Source: Pantoea septica (GTDB lineage: Bacteria; Pseudomonadota; Gammaproteobacteria; Enterobacterales; Enterobacteriaceae). From it: a DNA stretch of 64,000 bases. Positions 63,391 to 64,000 of this stretch are shown here, in pieces. Positions within the stretch are counted from its first letter, which is position 1. Each line of letters starts with the position of its first letter. Where the stretch lies: contig NZ_MLJJ01000002.1 in the NCBI RefSeq assembly GCF_002095575.1, positions 124,001 through 188,000 on the forward strand. The letters run 5' to 3'. A program made the position numbers and the translations under genes. The notes beneath the pieces were generated by a model, which saw only the letters and a list, made by a program, of their open reading frames with translations, was not told the origin of the DNA and did not search any database.

Positions 63391-64000
63391 GACGCGTTCT
63401 GGCTGTCGCGGCGCGGCGCGGCAGGGCGGCGGCGCGGACGGCGCGTTTTGCGGCGGGGCGCCGGATCGTCGCCCAGCGTATTAAGCATGGTTTTCTGCTG
63501 CGTCGGCGCGGCGGCCTGGAATTCGCCCCACCAGTGGCTGAGGCGGATCAATTCCGGGTTGTTCTCGACCTCGGCGCGCAGCGCCAGCAGATCGTAGGCG
63601 GCGCGAAACTTCGGATGCTCCATCAGCTTCCAGGCGCGTTTGCCGTGGCGGCGCGACATGCGCAGCTGCAGCTGCCAGATATCGCGGATCAGCGTGGTGA
63701 TGCGTTTCGGGATCGCCAGCGCGCGGCAGGCTTCATCCAGCGTATCGTTCATCGCCATCGCGAAAGCGTCGAAATAGGTCAGGCCGCTCTCCTGCGCGAT
63801 GCGCTGCGCCGCTTCGAGCTGCGGGTACCAGAACATTGCCGCAAACAGGAAGGCCGGATTGACGCGCATATCGTTGTGGATGCGGTTGTCGGTGTTTTTC
63901 AGCACCTGTGCCACCATCCGCTCCATATAGCTGTCGCCATCTTCGGTGAAGTTGCGCGTAATAGTTGGGAACAACGGCTGGAAAAGCTGGAACTCGCGCA
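63387..64000 (-). CDS. pcnB: Poly(A) polymerase I (5' part beyond the window)
   Basis: Adds poly(A) tails to RNA 3' ends, promoting decay. Only the C-terminal 203 residues and stop are in the window; the frame runs open through base 64000. Segments [18 protein letters not shown] and [20 protein letters not shown] match the RNA-binding region of PcnB, and a long Arg/Pro-rich basic tail follows. The catalytic nucleotidyltransferase domain lies outside. Confidence 0.95.
   Translation of the reverse strand, partial: REFQLFQPLFPTITRNFTEDGDSYMERMVAQVLKNTDNRIHNDMRVNPAFLFAAMFWYPQLEAAQRIAQESGLTYFDAFAMAMNDTLDEACRALAIPKRITTLIRDIWQLQLRMSRRHGKRAWKLMEHPKFRAAYDLLALRAEVENNPELIRLSHWWGEFQAAAPTQQKTMLNTLGDDPAPRRKTRRPRRRPAAPRRDSQNAS

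Overview
The window is a chromosomal segment of a GC-rich member of the Enterobacterales. Gene order follows the E. coli ftsI-to-pcnB region almost gene for gene. The extra loci, GC-rich codon use and protein divergence suggest an Erwiniaceae-type organism (Pantoea, Mixta or Erwinia-like). The genus is an inference; no rRNA or tRNA gene is present to settle it.

Layout. Positions 1-15506 are the division and cell-wall (dcw) cluster: ftsI (5'-truncated by the window), murE, murF, mraY, murD, ftsW, murG, murC, ddlB, ftsQ, ftsA, ftsZ and lpxC, all on the + strand and mostly overlapping. They make the UDP-MurNAc-pentapeptide and lipid II precursors, the divisome and the first committed step of lipid A. 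Positions 15811-19606 hold secM-secA (arrest-peptide control of the Sec ATPase) and mutT. Positions 19631-28201 hold yacG, zapD, coaE, guaC, the pilin set ppdD-hofB-hofC, nadC and ampD-ampE. Positions 28183-30551 are an accessory sugar locus (GH43 glycosidase plus GPH symporter) inserted between ampE and aroP. Positions 30719-43760 hold aroP, pdhR-aceE-aceF-lpd (pyruvate dehydrogenase complex with its regulator), a NUDIX gene, acnB and yacL.

Positions 43761-52602 are an accessory island between yacL and speD. It holds a decayed VapC-type toxin gene, a chromosomal class A beta-lactamase and two divergent operons for acid-sugar use. The leftward operon encodes an iron-type alcohol dehydrogenase, a DapA-family lyase, a D-2-hydroxyacid dehydrogenase and an ACS-type MFS transporter. 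The rightward operon encodes a DUF1537 kinase, a PdxA2-type dehydrogenase and a DeoR regulator. The 189-bp divergent control region carries a near-consensus CRP site placed exactly -41.5 from a candidate leftward start, a perfect TATAAT box and a 14-bp palindrome. This island is the best candidate in the window for an incompletely described system.

Positions 52644-64000 return to the backbone: speD-speE, yacC, cueO behind a CueR-type promoter, hpt, yadG-yadH and panD-panC-panB-folK-pcnB (pcnB is cut by the window end). Two backbone genes of E. coli are missing from their usual places: gcd, where a cystathionine gamma-synthase-family gene now stands, and can, which is simply absent between hpt and yadG. 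Several strong inverted repeats in leaders (before ftsZ, murC, aceE, speE, panD and the GPH gene) are listed as separate observations.
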